Assembly (NCBI GenBank): GCA_012514185.1
Contig: JAAZAT010000164.1
Location: 1-35,002, forward strand
Direction: 5' to 3'
Source: Spirochaetales bacterium
Lineage (GTDB): Bacteria; Spirochaetota; Spirochaetia; Sphaerochaetales; Sphaerochaetaceae
Length of the DNA: 35,002 nucleotides
The translations under genes were made by a program, and so were the position numbers. This document shows positions 24,116 to 31,467 of this stretch, piece after piece. The notes under the pieces are model-generated. The model saw only the letters and a program-made list of their open reading frames with translations. It searched no databases and was not told where the DNA came from. Each line of letters opens with the position of its first letter. Position 1 is the stretch's first letter.

Positions 24116-26326
24116 TTACAAGGATTCGTGGAAGGTGCGGTGAATGACGTCAAGCTGTTGTTCGCGGGAAAGCTTGATGAAGTTGACCGCGTACCCGCTG
24201 ACCCTGATAGTCAACTGGGGATACTTCTCCGGATGATCCATGGCATCGAGCAGGGTGCTCTTCTCCATGACGTTCACATTGATATGATGTCCGTTCTGGG
24301 CAAAGTAGCCATCCATGAGGGTTGTCAGGTTCTCCACCTGCATCTCCTTGTTCTTGCCAAGCGTGGAAGGAACAATGGAGAAGGTGTAGCTGATGCCGTC
24401 CTGGGCATACGCATACGGCAATTTCGCCACGCTTTTCATACTGGCGATACAGCCCTTGTGGTCCCGTCCGTGCATGGGGTTTGCTCCCGGTGCGAACGGC
24501 TCGCCCGCCTTTCTTCCGTCGGGAGTCGAACCGGTCTTCTTTCCGTAGACCACATTGCTGGTGATGGTCAGCACCGAAAGGGTGGGGATGCTCTGTCGAT
24601 AGGTGGTATGCTTCTTCATTTTCTGCATGAACGACTTCACCAGCTCCCGGGCGATGGAGTCGACGCGCTCATCGTCGTTGCCATAGGAGGGATAGCTTCC
24701 TTCAATCTCGAAATCGACGGCAAGGCCGCTTTCGTCCCTGATCGGCTTGACCTTGGCATACTTGATGGCTGACAGGCTGTCGGCAACAACACTCAAGCCT
24801 GCGATGCCTCCTGCCATGGTCCTGACTATCTGCTCATCGTGCAAGGCCATCTCCAATCGTTCATAGCTGTATTTATCATGCATGTAATGAATGACGTTCA
24901 GCGTATCGATATAGAGCTTTGCGAGCCAGCTGCTCATCGCTTCAAAGCGATCGGTCACAGTAGCATAGTCCAGGTATTCATCGGTGATGGGAGCCAGCTT
25001 GGGACCGACCTGCTCACCGCTCTTCTCATCGCGGCCGCCGTTGATTGCATAGAGCAAGGTCTTGGCCAGATTGACGCGTGCGCCGAAGAATTGCATCTGC
25101 TTGCCGATCCGCATTGCAGAGACACAGCAGGCAATACCGTAATCGTCACCGTAGTCGGCTCTCATCAAGTCATCGTTCTCATACTGGATCGAGGAGGTTT
25201 CGATCGAGAGCTTCGCACAGTAGTTCTTGAAGGCCTGGGGAAGACTCTGGCTCCACAGTACGGTAAGATTCGGCTCGGGTGCCGGTCCGAGATTGGTCAG
25301 GCTGTGAAGGAACCGGTAGCTCATCTTGGTGACCATGTGCCTTCCATCGAGGCACATGCCTCCGATGGATTCGGTAACCCAGGTCGGATCCCCGCTGAAC
25401 AGCTGGTCGTAGGAGGGTGTCCTGAGGAAGCGGATGATCCTGAGCTTCATGATGAAGTGGTCGACCAGCTCCTGGATTTCCGCCTCACTGAAGGTTCCCT
25501 TCTTCAGGTCCTCTTCAGCATAGATGTCCAGGAAGGTGGAGACGCGACCCAGACTCATGGCCGCTCCGTTCTGTTCCTTGGTCGCTGCAAGGAAGGCGAA
25601 ATACAACCACTGAATGGCCTCCTTGGTGTTCTTGGCAGGATGAGAGATGTCATAGCCGTAGGAGAGAGCCATCTCCTTGAGCTCGGAGAGGGAGCGGATT
25701 TGCTCGCTGAGCTCCTCACGGCCCTGGATGACCGCTTCGGTCATCGCATCAAAGGTGAAGTGCTCCTTTGCACGTTTCTTCTGTTCAATCAGGAAATCGA
25801 CACCGTACAGGGGAACCCTTCGGTAATCGCCGATGATCCGTCCCCGGCCGTAGGCATCGGGAAGCCCGGTGATGATCCCACTGTGGCGGACTTTTTTCAT
25901 CTCGGTGGTGTAGACATCGAACACACCGTCATTGTGCGTCTTCCGGTAGGTGAAGATCTTGTCGATGTCTTCGCCCAGGGTTCTGCCGTAGGCCTGAAGT
26001 TCAGTATGCACCAGCCTGATTCCTCCAAAAGGCATGATGGCACGCTTGAGCGGCTCGTCGGTCTGAAGTCCTACAATCTGTTCAAGATCCCGGTCGATGT
26101 AACCATTCTTGTGGCTGGTGATGGTGGAAATGGTTCTTTCATCGATGTCGTACATGCCGCCGCGCTGGCGTTCGACGGTCAACAGGTCCTTGAGTTTGTC
26201 CCACAGCTGCAGGGTGCGCTCGGTAGGCCCTTGTAAAAAGGATGCGTCCCCGTCATAGGGAGTATAGTGCTCTCCAATGAAAGCTCGTGTGTTGATTTCG
26301 TACGTGCGGTCTTCTCTATCGTCCAT
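24116..26326 (-). CDS. pflB: Formate C-acetyltransferase (pyruvate formate-lyase)
   Basis: A 736-residue glycyl-radical enzyme converting pyruvate and CoA to acetyl-CoA and formate in anaerobic fermentation. The active-site pair is Cys400-Cys401 ([11 protein letters not shown]), and the radical site is Gly711 in RVSGYAVNF, 25 residues from the end as usual. [17 protein letters not shown] is a further signature. ATG 26326 is chosen: AGAGGA is about 6 bp upstream and [17 protein letters not shown] matches where family proteins begin; the 29 codons upstream cover the promoter. Expression is probably switched by the FNR-type regulator encoded divergently, through the palindrome at 26399-26414. 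Confidence 0.97.
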   Translation of the reverse strand: MDDREDRTYEINTRAFIGEHYTPYDGDASFLQGPTERTLQLWDKLKDLLTVERQRGGMYDIDERTISTITSHKNGYIDRDLEQIVGLQTDEPLKRAIMPFGGIRLVHTELQAYGRTLGEDIDKIFTYRKTHNDGVFDVYTTEMKKVRHSGIITGLPDAYGRGRIIGDYRRVPLYGVDFLIEQKKRAKEHFTFDAMTEAVIQGREELSEQIRSLSELKEMALSYGYDISHPAKNTKEAIQWLYFAFLAATKEQNGAAMSLGRVSTFLDIYAEEDLKKGTFSEAEIQELVDHFIMKLRIIRFLRTPSYDQLFSGDPTWVTESIGGMCLDGRHMVTKMSYRFLHSLTNLGPAPEPNLTVLWSQSLPQAFKNYCAKLSIETSSIQYENDDLMRADYGDDYGIACCVSAMRIGKQMQFFGARVNLAKTLLYAINGGRDEKSGEQVGPKLAPITDEYLDYATVTDRFEAMSSWLAKLYIDTLNVIHYMHDKYSYERLEMALHDEQIVRTMAGGIAGLSVVADSLSAIKYAKVKPIRDESGLAVDFEIEGSYPSYGNDDERVDSIARELVKSFMQKMKKHTTYRQSIPTLSVLTITSNVVYGKKTGSTPDGRKAGEPFAPGANPMHGRDHKGCIASMKSVAKLPYAYAQDGISYTFSIVPSTLGKNKEMQVENLTTLMDGYFAQNGHHINVNVMEKSTLLDAMDHPEKYPQLTIRVSGYAVNFIKLSREQQLDVIHRTFHESL

Positions 26327-26371
26327 GGTGTTTCCTCTTTCACAGGTTTCCCGTATACTTTTCTTGTCTTT

Positions 26372-26377
26372 GATATA
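26372..26377 (-). promoter_or_regulatory. -10 box of the FNR-dependent pflB promoter
   Basis: TATATC on the minus strand (complement of 26372-26377). A start point 7 bp on, near 26365, would be 41.5 bp from the centre of the palindrome at 26399-26414, exactly the class II activation geometry of FNR and CRP. No -35 box is needed or seen. Confidence 0.55.
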
Positions 26378-26398
26378 CCATGTCCGTTCTGTTTCTAC

Positions 26399-26414
26399 TG
26401 TGATTGAAATCACA
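26399..26414. promoter_or_regulatory. Perfect FNR/CRP-type palindrome between pflB and fnr
   Basis: TGTGATTGAAATCACA: six-base arms TGTGAT and ATCACA are perfect inverted repeats around TGAA. The half-site combines the G of the CRP half-site TGTGA with the GAT of the FNR half-site TTGAT. It lies 26 bp before the regulator gene, so autoregulation as well as pflB activation is likely. Confidence 0.8.
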
Positions 26415-26440
26415 AATTGAGTATTTTACTAGGAGATACC

Positions 26441-27160
26441 ATGGAAGTGCCCAATCAGTGTCCGCATTGCACCAACGACCATTGCATACGAAGCGTCCCC
26501 CTCTTTGCTTCCCTGGAGCCTGATGCAGTACACGCCCTTACCGATCAGATGGAGCACAAAAGCTACCAGAAAGGTGAGATATTGGTGAGGGAGGGTGATA
26601 CTGCAACCGGTTTTACCGTCATCAGGCAGGGCAGCGCCAAAGCATACCGAACCAGTGCCGACGGCCGCGAGCAGATTCTCTACATTTTTCCTGCAAATGA
26701 TTACTACGGCGCGCGGTTTCTCTTCACCGAGGAGAAAGTTCCCTACACGGTCGAAGCACTGGAGGAGACTCATGTTTGCATACTCAGCAAGGCCCAATTC
26801 TCCCTGCTGCTGGAGAAGCACAGCTCAATAGCCCTGCAGATCATCGAAGCGATGGCCAATCGGATGAGCAGGCTTGAGACAGCGATGCAGAGCATGGGCG
26901 GAAGGAATGCAGACTTGAGAATTGCCAGTCTGCTGCTCGAGTTCAAGGAACCCTACGGACGATACAATGGATCGCATCTGGAAATAACCCTTCCCTTGAG
27001 CAGGGAAGGATTGGCGAACTACCTCGGTCTTGCCCGTGAGACGCTCAGCCGTAAGCTGGTACAGTTCGAAGAAGAGGGCTTGATCGAGCTCATCGGGCAA
27101 AAAGTGGTGCGCATCCTGGATTTGGAACGTTTGGCCGATCTCTCCGTCCTTGTCGACTAA
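26441..27160 (+). CDS. fnr: FNR-type [4Fe-4S] CRP-family regulator
   Basis: A 239-residue CRP/FNR protein. N-terminal cysteines Cys7, Cys10 and Cys15 (CPHCTNDHC) plus Cys113 (THVCILSK) match the four-cysteine pattern that holds the oxygen-labile [4Fe-4S] cluster of FNR, though the spacing of the first three is C-x2-C-x4-C. The cyclic-nucleotide-type beta roll covers about 20-125, the dimer helix about 127-155, and the helix-turn-helix about 185-215 with RETLSRK as recognition helix. Arg199 preceding the Glu resembles CRP, while Glu200, Ser203 and Arg204 match FNR. AGGAG is 5 bp before ATG 26441. Its stop overlaps the convergent permease stop by 4 bp. Confidence 0.9.
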   Translation: MEVPNQCPHCTNDHCIRSVPLFASLEPDAVHALTDQMEHKSYQKGEILVREGDTATGFTVIRQGSAKAYRTSADGREQILYIFPANDYYGARFLFTEEKVPYTVEALEETHVCILSKAQFSLLLEKHSSIALQIIEAMANRMSRLETAMQSMGGRNADLRIASLLLEFKEPYGRYNGSHLEITLPLSREGLANYLGLARETLSRKLVQFEEEGLIELIGQKVVRILDLERLADLSVLVD

Positions 27161-27690
27161 GCTTTGGACGCTTTCTCATAGATTGCCTCGATCTCCTGTC
27201 TGCCCACCAAGGCCTGCAGCAGATAGGCAATGATGAGTATGCCTGGAATATCCACCAGAAGCCGGGTCAGTCCGAAGGGGACACCAAGTGAGGAGAATTC
27301 AAACAGGATCATCGGGATCTTGGTTGTTGACCAAGCTCCGATGAAAATCAGGATGTTGGAGAACTTCACTCCTTTCTTCATGAATACGGCAGCGACGGGG
27401 AAGGCTCCATAGAGCGGACCCGCTGCAGCCGACCCAATGAGCAAGGCGAGCAGTATTCCTTTCAAGCCGCTTCCTTCCCCCATGTATTTGACCATGGTCT
27501 GCTTGGGTACCCAGACATCCAGAAGGCCCAAGAGCACGAAAATGGGAGGGATGATCAACACCATCTCCTTGAGTTGGTATGCCGTGGTGTCCAGCACCTG
27601 CCTGCCTAGCTCCTGGTTGAAGAGTCCGAGAAGGATCAGGACAACCGATACAACCAAGAAAGAACGGTATCGCTTCAAGACCTGTTTCAT
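27157..27690 (-). CDS. Half-size permease (DUF318/ArsP-like), second half
   Basis: A 177-residue membrane protein with about five helices. The segment GSAAAGPLYGAFPVAAVFMKKG, followed by FIGAWSTTKIPM, is typical of the PF03773 permease family, whose usual members are about twice this size. It corresponds to one half of such a permease; the other half is the gene immediately upstream. ATG 27690 has GGAGG 8 bp before it and overlaps the upstream stop as ATGA; a longer in-frame stretch upstream is a shadow of the other half. Family members have been linked to organoarsenical or metalloid export, but the substrate here is unknown. Confidence 0.75.
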   Translation of the reverse strand: MKQVLKRYRSFLVVSVVLILLGLFNQELGRQVLDTTAYQLKEMVLIIPPIFVLLGLLDVWVPKQTMVKYMGEGSGLKGILLALLIGSAAAGPLYGAFPVAAVFMKKGVKFSNILIFIGAWSTTKIPMILFEFSSLGVPFGLTRLLVDIPGILIIAYLLQALVGRQEIEAIYEKASKA

Positions 27691-28172
27691 GCCAAGACCT
27701 CCATGACCTGTCCGATGACAAAGGCCACCAGGAAGGAGAAGACGAAACCGAGGGTGTTGCGATAGATCGCAAGCTTTTTGCCGAAGTATTGCATCTCCAC
27801 CGGGAGGGTGACGATGCCGACCATCATCAGCGTTGAGATGAAAGCGCCGATCTGCATGTATCCTGCTCCTCCGCTTACCAAGATGGCTGCGGTGGGGAAG
27901 GCCACAAACCCGGGGATCAGGGTTACCGACCCTACGATGGCGGCAAGGAGTATGCCAAGCCATCCCGATTCAGAACCTATGAGCTTGAGGATGAGTTGAT
28001 GGTCGAGCAGACTGAGCAGCAGGCTGACCAAGGCAATGACCACTAAAAACTGGGGAAGGATGTTTTCGAATGCCTTCCATGCCTTTTTGAGCGCGTTCTT
28101 GGTTTTCTCCCTGTCCTTGAGAAAGGAGAGGATGAGCAGAGAAGCCGCGACACTGTAGAGGATGATGTTCAT
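27687..28172 (-). CDS. Half-size permease (DUF318/ArsP-like), first half
   Basis: A 161-residue membrane protein with about four to five helices. GSVTLIPGFVAFPTAAILVSGGAGYMQIGAFISTL parallels the GSAAAGPLYGAFPVAAVFM region of its partner, so the two are homologous halves of a PF03773-type permease and probably assemble as a heterodimer. An AAGGAA lies about 8 bp before the ATG, and a promoter matching consensus well lies just upstream. The two-gene operon is transcribed alone. Confidence 0.75.
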   Translation of the reverse strand: MNIILYSVAASLLILSFLKDREKTKNALKKAWKAFENILPQFLVVIALVSLLLSLLDHQLILKLIGSESGWLGILLAAIVGSVTLIPGFVAFPTAAILVSGGAGYMQIGAFISTLMMVGIVTLPVEMQYFGKKLAIYRNTLGFVFSFLVAFVIGQVMEVLA

Positions 28173-28195
28173 CGATGGTGTTCCTTATAGGCATG

Positions 28196-28224
28196 TATAT
28201 AGCAGATTTGTTTGTCATTGGCAA
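28196..28224 (-). promoter_or_regulatory. Sigma-70-type promoter of the half-permease operon
   Basis: On the minus strand TTGCCA (complement of 28219-28224) and TATATA (28196-28201) are exactly 17 bp apart. The leader would be about 17 nt. Confidence 0.7.
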
Positions 28225-28246
28225 CTAATAAGCCCGATAAAAATCT

Positions 28247-28275
28247 TTGTATATAGATAGAAAAGTAGCTATACT
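28247..28275 (+). promoter_or_regulatory. Candidate promoter of the CBS-domain gene
   Basis: TTGTAT (28247-28252) and TATACT (28270-28275) are exactly 17 bp apart, giving a leader of about 108 nt. A second candidate, TTGCGC with TACGCT at 17-bp spacing, lies near 28318-28346 and overlaps a dyad. Confidence 0.55.
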
Positions 28276-28294
28276 ACTATTTTAGTAGGAATTT
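28276..28294 (+). promoter_or_regulatory. Shared 19-bp promoter element, copy 1
   Basis: ACTATTTTAGTAGGAATTT. It differs at two positions from the element at 28898-28916 upstream of the next gene and shares its last 11 bases with a third site at 33722. It includes an imperfect dyad (CTACT and AGTAG around ATTTT). It lies just downstream of the -10 box TATACT, or contains an alternative -10 box TATTTT (28278-28283). Confidence 0.6.
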
Positions 28295-28330
28295 GTATCC
28301 AGTCGAGCACAATTGTCTTGCGCAATTGAA

Positions 28331-28347
28331 AAGCGTGGGGTACGCTT
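28331..28347 (+). repeat. Short dyad in the CBS-gene leader
   Basis: AAGCGT (28331-28336) and ACGCTT (28342-28347) form a perfect 6-bp inverted repeat around GGGGT. It may be an operator or a small leader hairpin. Confidence 0.4.
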
Positions 28348-28389
28348 GGAGTAGATAGAGTGTGAATATTGACATAGTGGAGGTAATGT

Positions 28390-28833
28390 ATGGCAAATGT
28401 ACAATCGATTCTGGATAAAAAAGGGAAAATGGTAATCAGCATCGGACCGGATGATGCACTTTCACATGCTCTCTTGAAACTGACGGAGCATAAAATCGGT
28501 GCATTGTTGGTACTCAACGAGCAGGGTGACATCAAGGGAATCCTTTCTGAACGTGACATCATACGGCATTTCTCCAAGAGACTCGAACACCTCAATACCG
28601 GCTCCATCAAGGTGCGTGAAGTAATGACCACCGGAGTAACGTATGTCAAGCCGCATCAGAGTGCCGAAGACTGTCTGCAGCTCATGACTGCAGGACGCTT
28701 CCGCCACCTTCCGGTGGTGGACGGTGACAAGGTCATCGGTATGATATCCATCGGGGATGTGGTCAAGGCAGCCTTGGATGAACGTGATTTCCAGATCGGC
28801 GAGCTTGAGCATTATATCACAAATGCTTACTAG
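28390..28833 (+). CDS. CBS-domain-pair protein
   Basis: A 147-residue protein made of two CBS domains (about 8-65 and 76-135), with the usual GILSERDIIR and GMISIGDVVKA ends. Such stand-alone pairs bind adenine nucleotides and modulate partner proteins or act as energy sensors. No catalytic domain is attached. GGAGG is 6 bp before the ATG. It is followed by an intrinsic terminator, so the DUF438 gene is transcribed separately, though both have the same 19-bp promoter element. Partner unknown. Confidence 0.9.
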   Translation: MANVQSILDKKGKMVISIGPDDALSHALLKLTEHKIGALLVLNEQGDIKGILSERDIIRHFSKRLEHLNTGSIKVREVMTTGVTYVKPHQSAEDCLQLMTAGRFRHLPVVDGDKVIGMISIGDVVKAALDERDFQIGELEHYITNAY

Positions 28834-28864
28834 GCTGGATTCTGAATTCGTTCCTTTTTTTGAG

Positions 28865-28892
28865 AAAGCGCTTCCCTAGTGGGGCGCTTTTT
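28865..28892 (+). terminator. Rho-independent terminator of the CBS-domain gene
   Basis: AAAGCGC (28865-28871) pairs with GCGCTTT (28884-28890), and CCC with GGG inside a small bulge, followed by T residues. It lies 31 bp after the stop. Confidence 0.82.
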
Positions 28893-28897
28893 ATCAT

Positions 28898-28916
28898 ACT
28901 ATAATAGTAGGAATTT
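28898..28916 (+). promoter_or_regulatory. Shared 19-bp promoter element, copy 2, with perfect -10 box
   Basis: ACTATAATAGTAGGAATTT. It contains a perfect TATAAT (28900-28905) within the dyad TACTA-TAA-TAGTA, 29 bp before the DUF438 gene. The -35 position (about 28877-28882) falls in the loop of the terminator and has no match, so an activator or alternative sigma factor is likely. Confidence 0.6.
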
Positions 28917-28933
28917 TAAGAGAAGGAGAAATC

Positions 28934-30157
28934 ATGGACGAAAAAAAGATTTCCAAGTTGAAAGAAATCATTGAAAAATTGCATAGCGGGGTCTCCAGTG
29001 ATGCAGTGAAGCAGGAGTTTGAAGCTGAATTCGGCACGGTTAGCGCGGAAGAGTTGGCTGCTGCCGAGCGAAAACTCATGGAAAGCGGGGCTATCAAAGT
29101 CGAGCAGGTCCAAAAGCTTTGTGATGTGCACGCCGCAGTTTTCGGTGACAGTATTGAGGCAATTCATCAAGGCAAGCAAGCCGACAAGACCCCAGGTCAT
29201 CCTGCCTTCGTCTTCATCAAGGAAAACGAGGGGCTGACCAAGTTCCTCGATACCGAGTTCAGCAAGAGTATAGCATCGTACAAGCAGCATCAGAGTGAGG
29301 CAGCCAAAGCGGATTTGCTTGCCTCGTTGAAGAGCTTGAGCAAGTTGGACAAGCACTATGCACGAAAGGAAAACCTCTTCTTCCCGTATATGGAAAAGGC
29401 CGGCATCACGGCTCCTCCGAAGGTCATGTGGGGAGTGGATGATGAGATCCGCGACCTTTGGAAGGCTTGCATCCGAAGCTTGGAGTCGGAAGGTACCGTT
29501 GAAATCGCTTCCTTGGACAAGCTGGATGAGCAGGTACGCAGCATGATCAACAAGGAGAACAACATCCTTATGCCAATGCTCAGCGGTGTGATGGATGGCG
29601 ATTCCTGGCTGACGGTAGCCCGCGACAGTGCCGACATCGGATACTGTTTCAACGGAGGCATCGAAGGAGCGAGCCCATCTGACGCCCTGACCTGGTATCG
29701 ATGGAATGCAAGCATGAGCGGCAAAGAAGACTTTGCGCCCAAGCAGGAGGCAAGCGGCGAGATTGTACTGCCCAGCGGCCACCTGAACCTGGAGGAGCTT
29801 ACTTGGATGCTCAACACGCTTCCTGGTGATGTGACATTCGTGGGGGCCGATGACAAGGTACGGTACTTCAGCGAAGGCAAGGATCGTGTGTTCCCGCGCA
29901 CCCGCAGCATCGTTGGACGAGAGGTTGCCCATTGCCATCCGCCCAAGAGCCTGGCTGTTGTAGAGAAGCTGGTTGAGGATTTCAAAGCTGGTCTGAAGGA
30001 CAGTGAATCGTTCTGGATCCAGAAAGGCACCCAGTTCATCCTGATCCGCTACTTTGCAGTCCGCAACGAGAAGCAGGAGTATCTGGGGGTGGTGGAAGTG
30101 ACGGAAGAAATTTCCGCCCTGAGGAGTCTGGAGGGTCAGAAGACCCTGCTCAGCTGA
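28934..30157 (+). CDS. DUF438 protein with hemerythrin-like and PAS domains
   Basis: A 407-residue cytoplasmic protein. Residues about 1-70 are the DUF438 helical region, about 85-220 a hemerythrin-like four-helix bundle, and about 285-400 a PAS domain. Likely metal ligands include His89 (PGHPAF), His141 and Glu146 (HYARKENLFFP) and Glu208 (NKENNILMPM). Where I would expect a histidine after MWG-x the sequence has Asp (MWGVDDEIR, 165-173), which may alter the metal site. Family members are thought to sense oxygen, NO or redox state through non-haem iron and a PAS cofactor. AAGGAG is 5 bp before the ATG. Promoter element shared with the CBS gene. Confidence 0.85.
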   Translation: MDEKKISKLKEIIEKLHSGVSSDAVKQEFEAEFGTVSAEELAAAERKLMESGAIKVEQVQKLCDVHAAVFGDSIEAIHQGKQADKTPGHPAFVFIKENEGLTKFLDTEFSKSIASYKQHQSEAAKADLLASLKSLSKLDKHYARKENLFFPYMEKAGITAPPKVMWGVDDEIRDLWKACIRSLESEGTVEIASLDKLDEQVRSMINKENNILMPMLSGVMDGDSWLTVARDSADIGYCFNGGIEGASPSDALTWYRWNASMSGKEDFAPKQEASGEIVLPSGHLNLEELTWMLNTLPGDVTFVGADDKVRYFSEGKDRVFPRTRSIVGREVAHCHPPKSLAVVEKLVEDFKAGLKDSESFWIQKGTQFILIRYFAVRNEKQEYLGVVEVTEEISALRSLEGQKTLLS

Positions 30158-30165
30158 CCGACCAG

Positions 30166-30203
30166 AGGGCTGTAGGAGTGCTTATTGCTCTTCTTGCAGC
30201 CCT
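30166..30203. repeat. Inverted repeat between convergent gene ends
   Basis: AGGGCTG (30166-30172) and CAGCCCT (30197-30203) could pair around a 24-base loop, covering the stop of the minus-strand 94-residue gene. It may help terminate both convergent transcripts, but there is no clear U-tract. Confidence 0.3.
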
Positions 30204-30466
30204 TGCTCTTTCTTGAGCTGGTTGATGAATGCCAGGTAGGCGTAGATTTGCCCTTGGATTTCTGCATTTTTCAACACACCCCTGCCACCCCAATCCTGAC
30301 CTTCATAGATGGTAAGGTGATGCAGCTCTCCTTCGAGATCAATGAGTTTCTGAGGTGTGATTCTCTGCCTCGTCCTGAGATAGAGCAGGGTGGTATCATA
30401 CGCCTCATGGAAAGCATGCTGCTCTCCTGTAATATCCGAATCGTGATCATTCATTCGTGTGTTCAT
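30182..30466 (-). CDS. Hypothetical 94-aa protein, last gene of the NDH operon
   Basis: Not recognised. Soluble, hydrophilic and probably helical, with no signal peptide, membrane helix or cysteine. It contains HAFHEAYDTTLLYLRTRQR and a Gly-rich DWGGRGVLKNAE stretch near the middle. AGGAAGG is 4 bp before ATG 30466. It starts 9 bp after the polyprenyl synthase gene, so it is very probably co-expressed with the NDH-2/quinone-tail genes. Confidence 0.65.
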   Translation of the reverse strand: MNTRMNDHDSDITGEQHAFHEAYDTTLLYLRTRQRITPQKLIDLEGELHHLTIYEGQDWGGRGVLKNAEIQGQIYAYLAFINQLKKEQGLQEEQ

Positions 30467-30474
30467 GCACCTTC

Positions 30475-31461
30475 CTATACAGAGCGCTTCGATAGTTTGG
30501 CAAAGAGATTGCCAAGCTGTCTCTCAACCTGCGGATGCCCAAGACGCTTCATATCGGAAAGAGCCCGCATCTTGTATGATTCTGCAAGAATTCGGGCTTT
30601 TTGTACACCACCCAATGAGTCAACCAAACGCAGCGCCTCGTCGACGGTTTTCTGTTTCAGAGGAGTTTTTAAGTTTTGCAACAAATCCCGTAAGACAGTG
30701 GTTCCATCCATCTGTTCCTGTTCCAAGGCATACAAAAGAGGCAGGGTGGGGATGCCGCACTTCAGGTCATTGCCTGTGTTCTTGCCGAGCTTGGAAGCGC
30801 TTCCTGCATAATCGAGAATATCGTCTTGGATCTGGAAGGCCATTCCCATGCAGTATCCGATTCTATGACACAGCAACAGTTTTTGCGGTTCGGCTTCCTG
30901 CAAGGCAACGCCCGCATAACAGCTGAGGGCGAACAGGCTGGCTGTCTTGCCCGCAATGCGGCGCAGGTAGGTGTGTCGAGAGATGAAGAAATCCCCTTGG
31001 CCTGCATCCTGTTCAAGCTCACTTTCACACAACCGCGAGAGGGCGGCGGAGATTACTCTGCTATCCATGCCCCGCTCTTTGCCGCTGGTCAACAGCAGGG
31101 CTTTCGCCAATAGGAAGTCACCGGCCAGTACAGCCTGCTTGGCTCCGAGTTTTGCATAGATGGTGGATTTTCCCCTGCGTGTGGCGGCAGAGTCGATGAT
31201 GTCATCATGAACCAAAGAAGCCAGATGGATCAGTTCAATGACCGATCCGACCCTGATGGCATCTTCAGTGACGGAGTGTTCGCCAAGTGCGCTGGTGATC
31301 ATGACAAGCGCGGGTCGAAGCATTTTCCCCACCGATTGCACATGTTCGAGCAAAATCGGGCGGATGAAGGTGTGAGCAGTGGCCACCGTGTTCTCGATGG
31401 TCCTGCTCACTTGGAGAAGATGTTCTTTGAGTTCCTGTTCATCGTTCCAGAAATCGGTCAT
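30475..31461 (-). CDS. Long-chain polyprenyl diphosphate synthase
   Basis: A 328-residue trans-prenyl synthase extending isopentenyl units, most likely for the side chain of a (demethyl)menaquinone. GKMLRP (45-50) binds the substrate; the first Asp-rich motif is DDIID (86-90) followed by RRG, the second DDILD (213-217). The residues four and five before the first motif are Ser82 and Ala81, with no bulky aromatic stop, which fits a long-chain product; the length is an inference. It lies 6 bp after the NDH-2 gene, whose stop is inside its ribosome site, indicating coupling. In flavin-based electron transfer loci the comparable gene is dmkB. Confidence 0.9.
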   Translation of the reverse strand: MTDFWNDEQELKEHLLQVSRTIENTVATAHTFIRPILLEHVQSVGKMLRPALVMITSALGEHSVTEDAIRVGSVIELIHLASLVHDDIIDSAATRRGKSTIYAKLGAKQAVLAGDFLLAKALLLTSGKERGMDSRVISAALSRLCESELEQDAGQGDFFISRHTYLRRIAGKTASLFALSCYAGVALQEAEPQKLLLCHRIGYCMGMAFQIQDDILDYAGSASKLGKNTGNDLKCGIPTLPLLYALEQEQMDGTTVLRDLLQNLKTPLKQKTVDEALRLVDSLGGVQKARILAESYKMRALSDMKRLGHPQVERQLGNLFAKLSKRSV

Positions 31462-31467
31462 GCCTTC

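Noticed and set aside
24839-26236. 465-codon plus-strand open frame
   Set aside because: Lies antisense to pflB, which has all active-site residues; no ribosome site and no family resemblance.
27691-27963. N-terminal extension of the downstream half-permease
   Set aside because: Shadow of the upstream half-permease; ATG 27690 has a ribosome site and begins a normal membrane protein.
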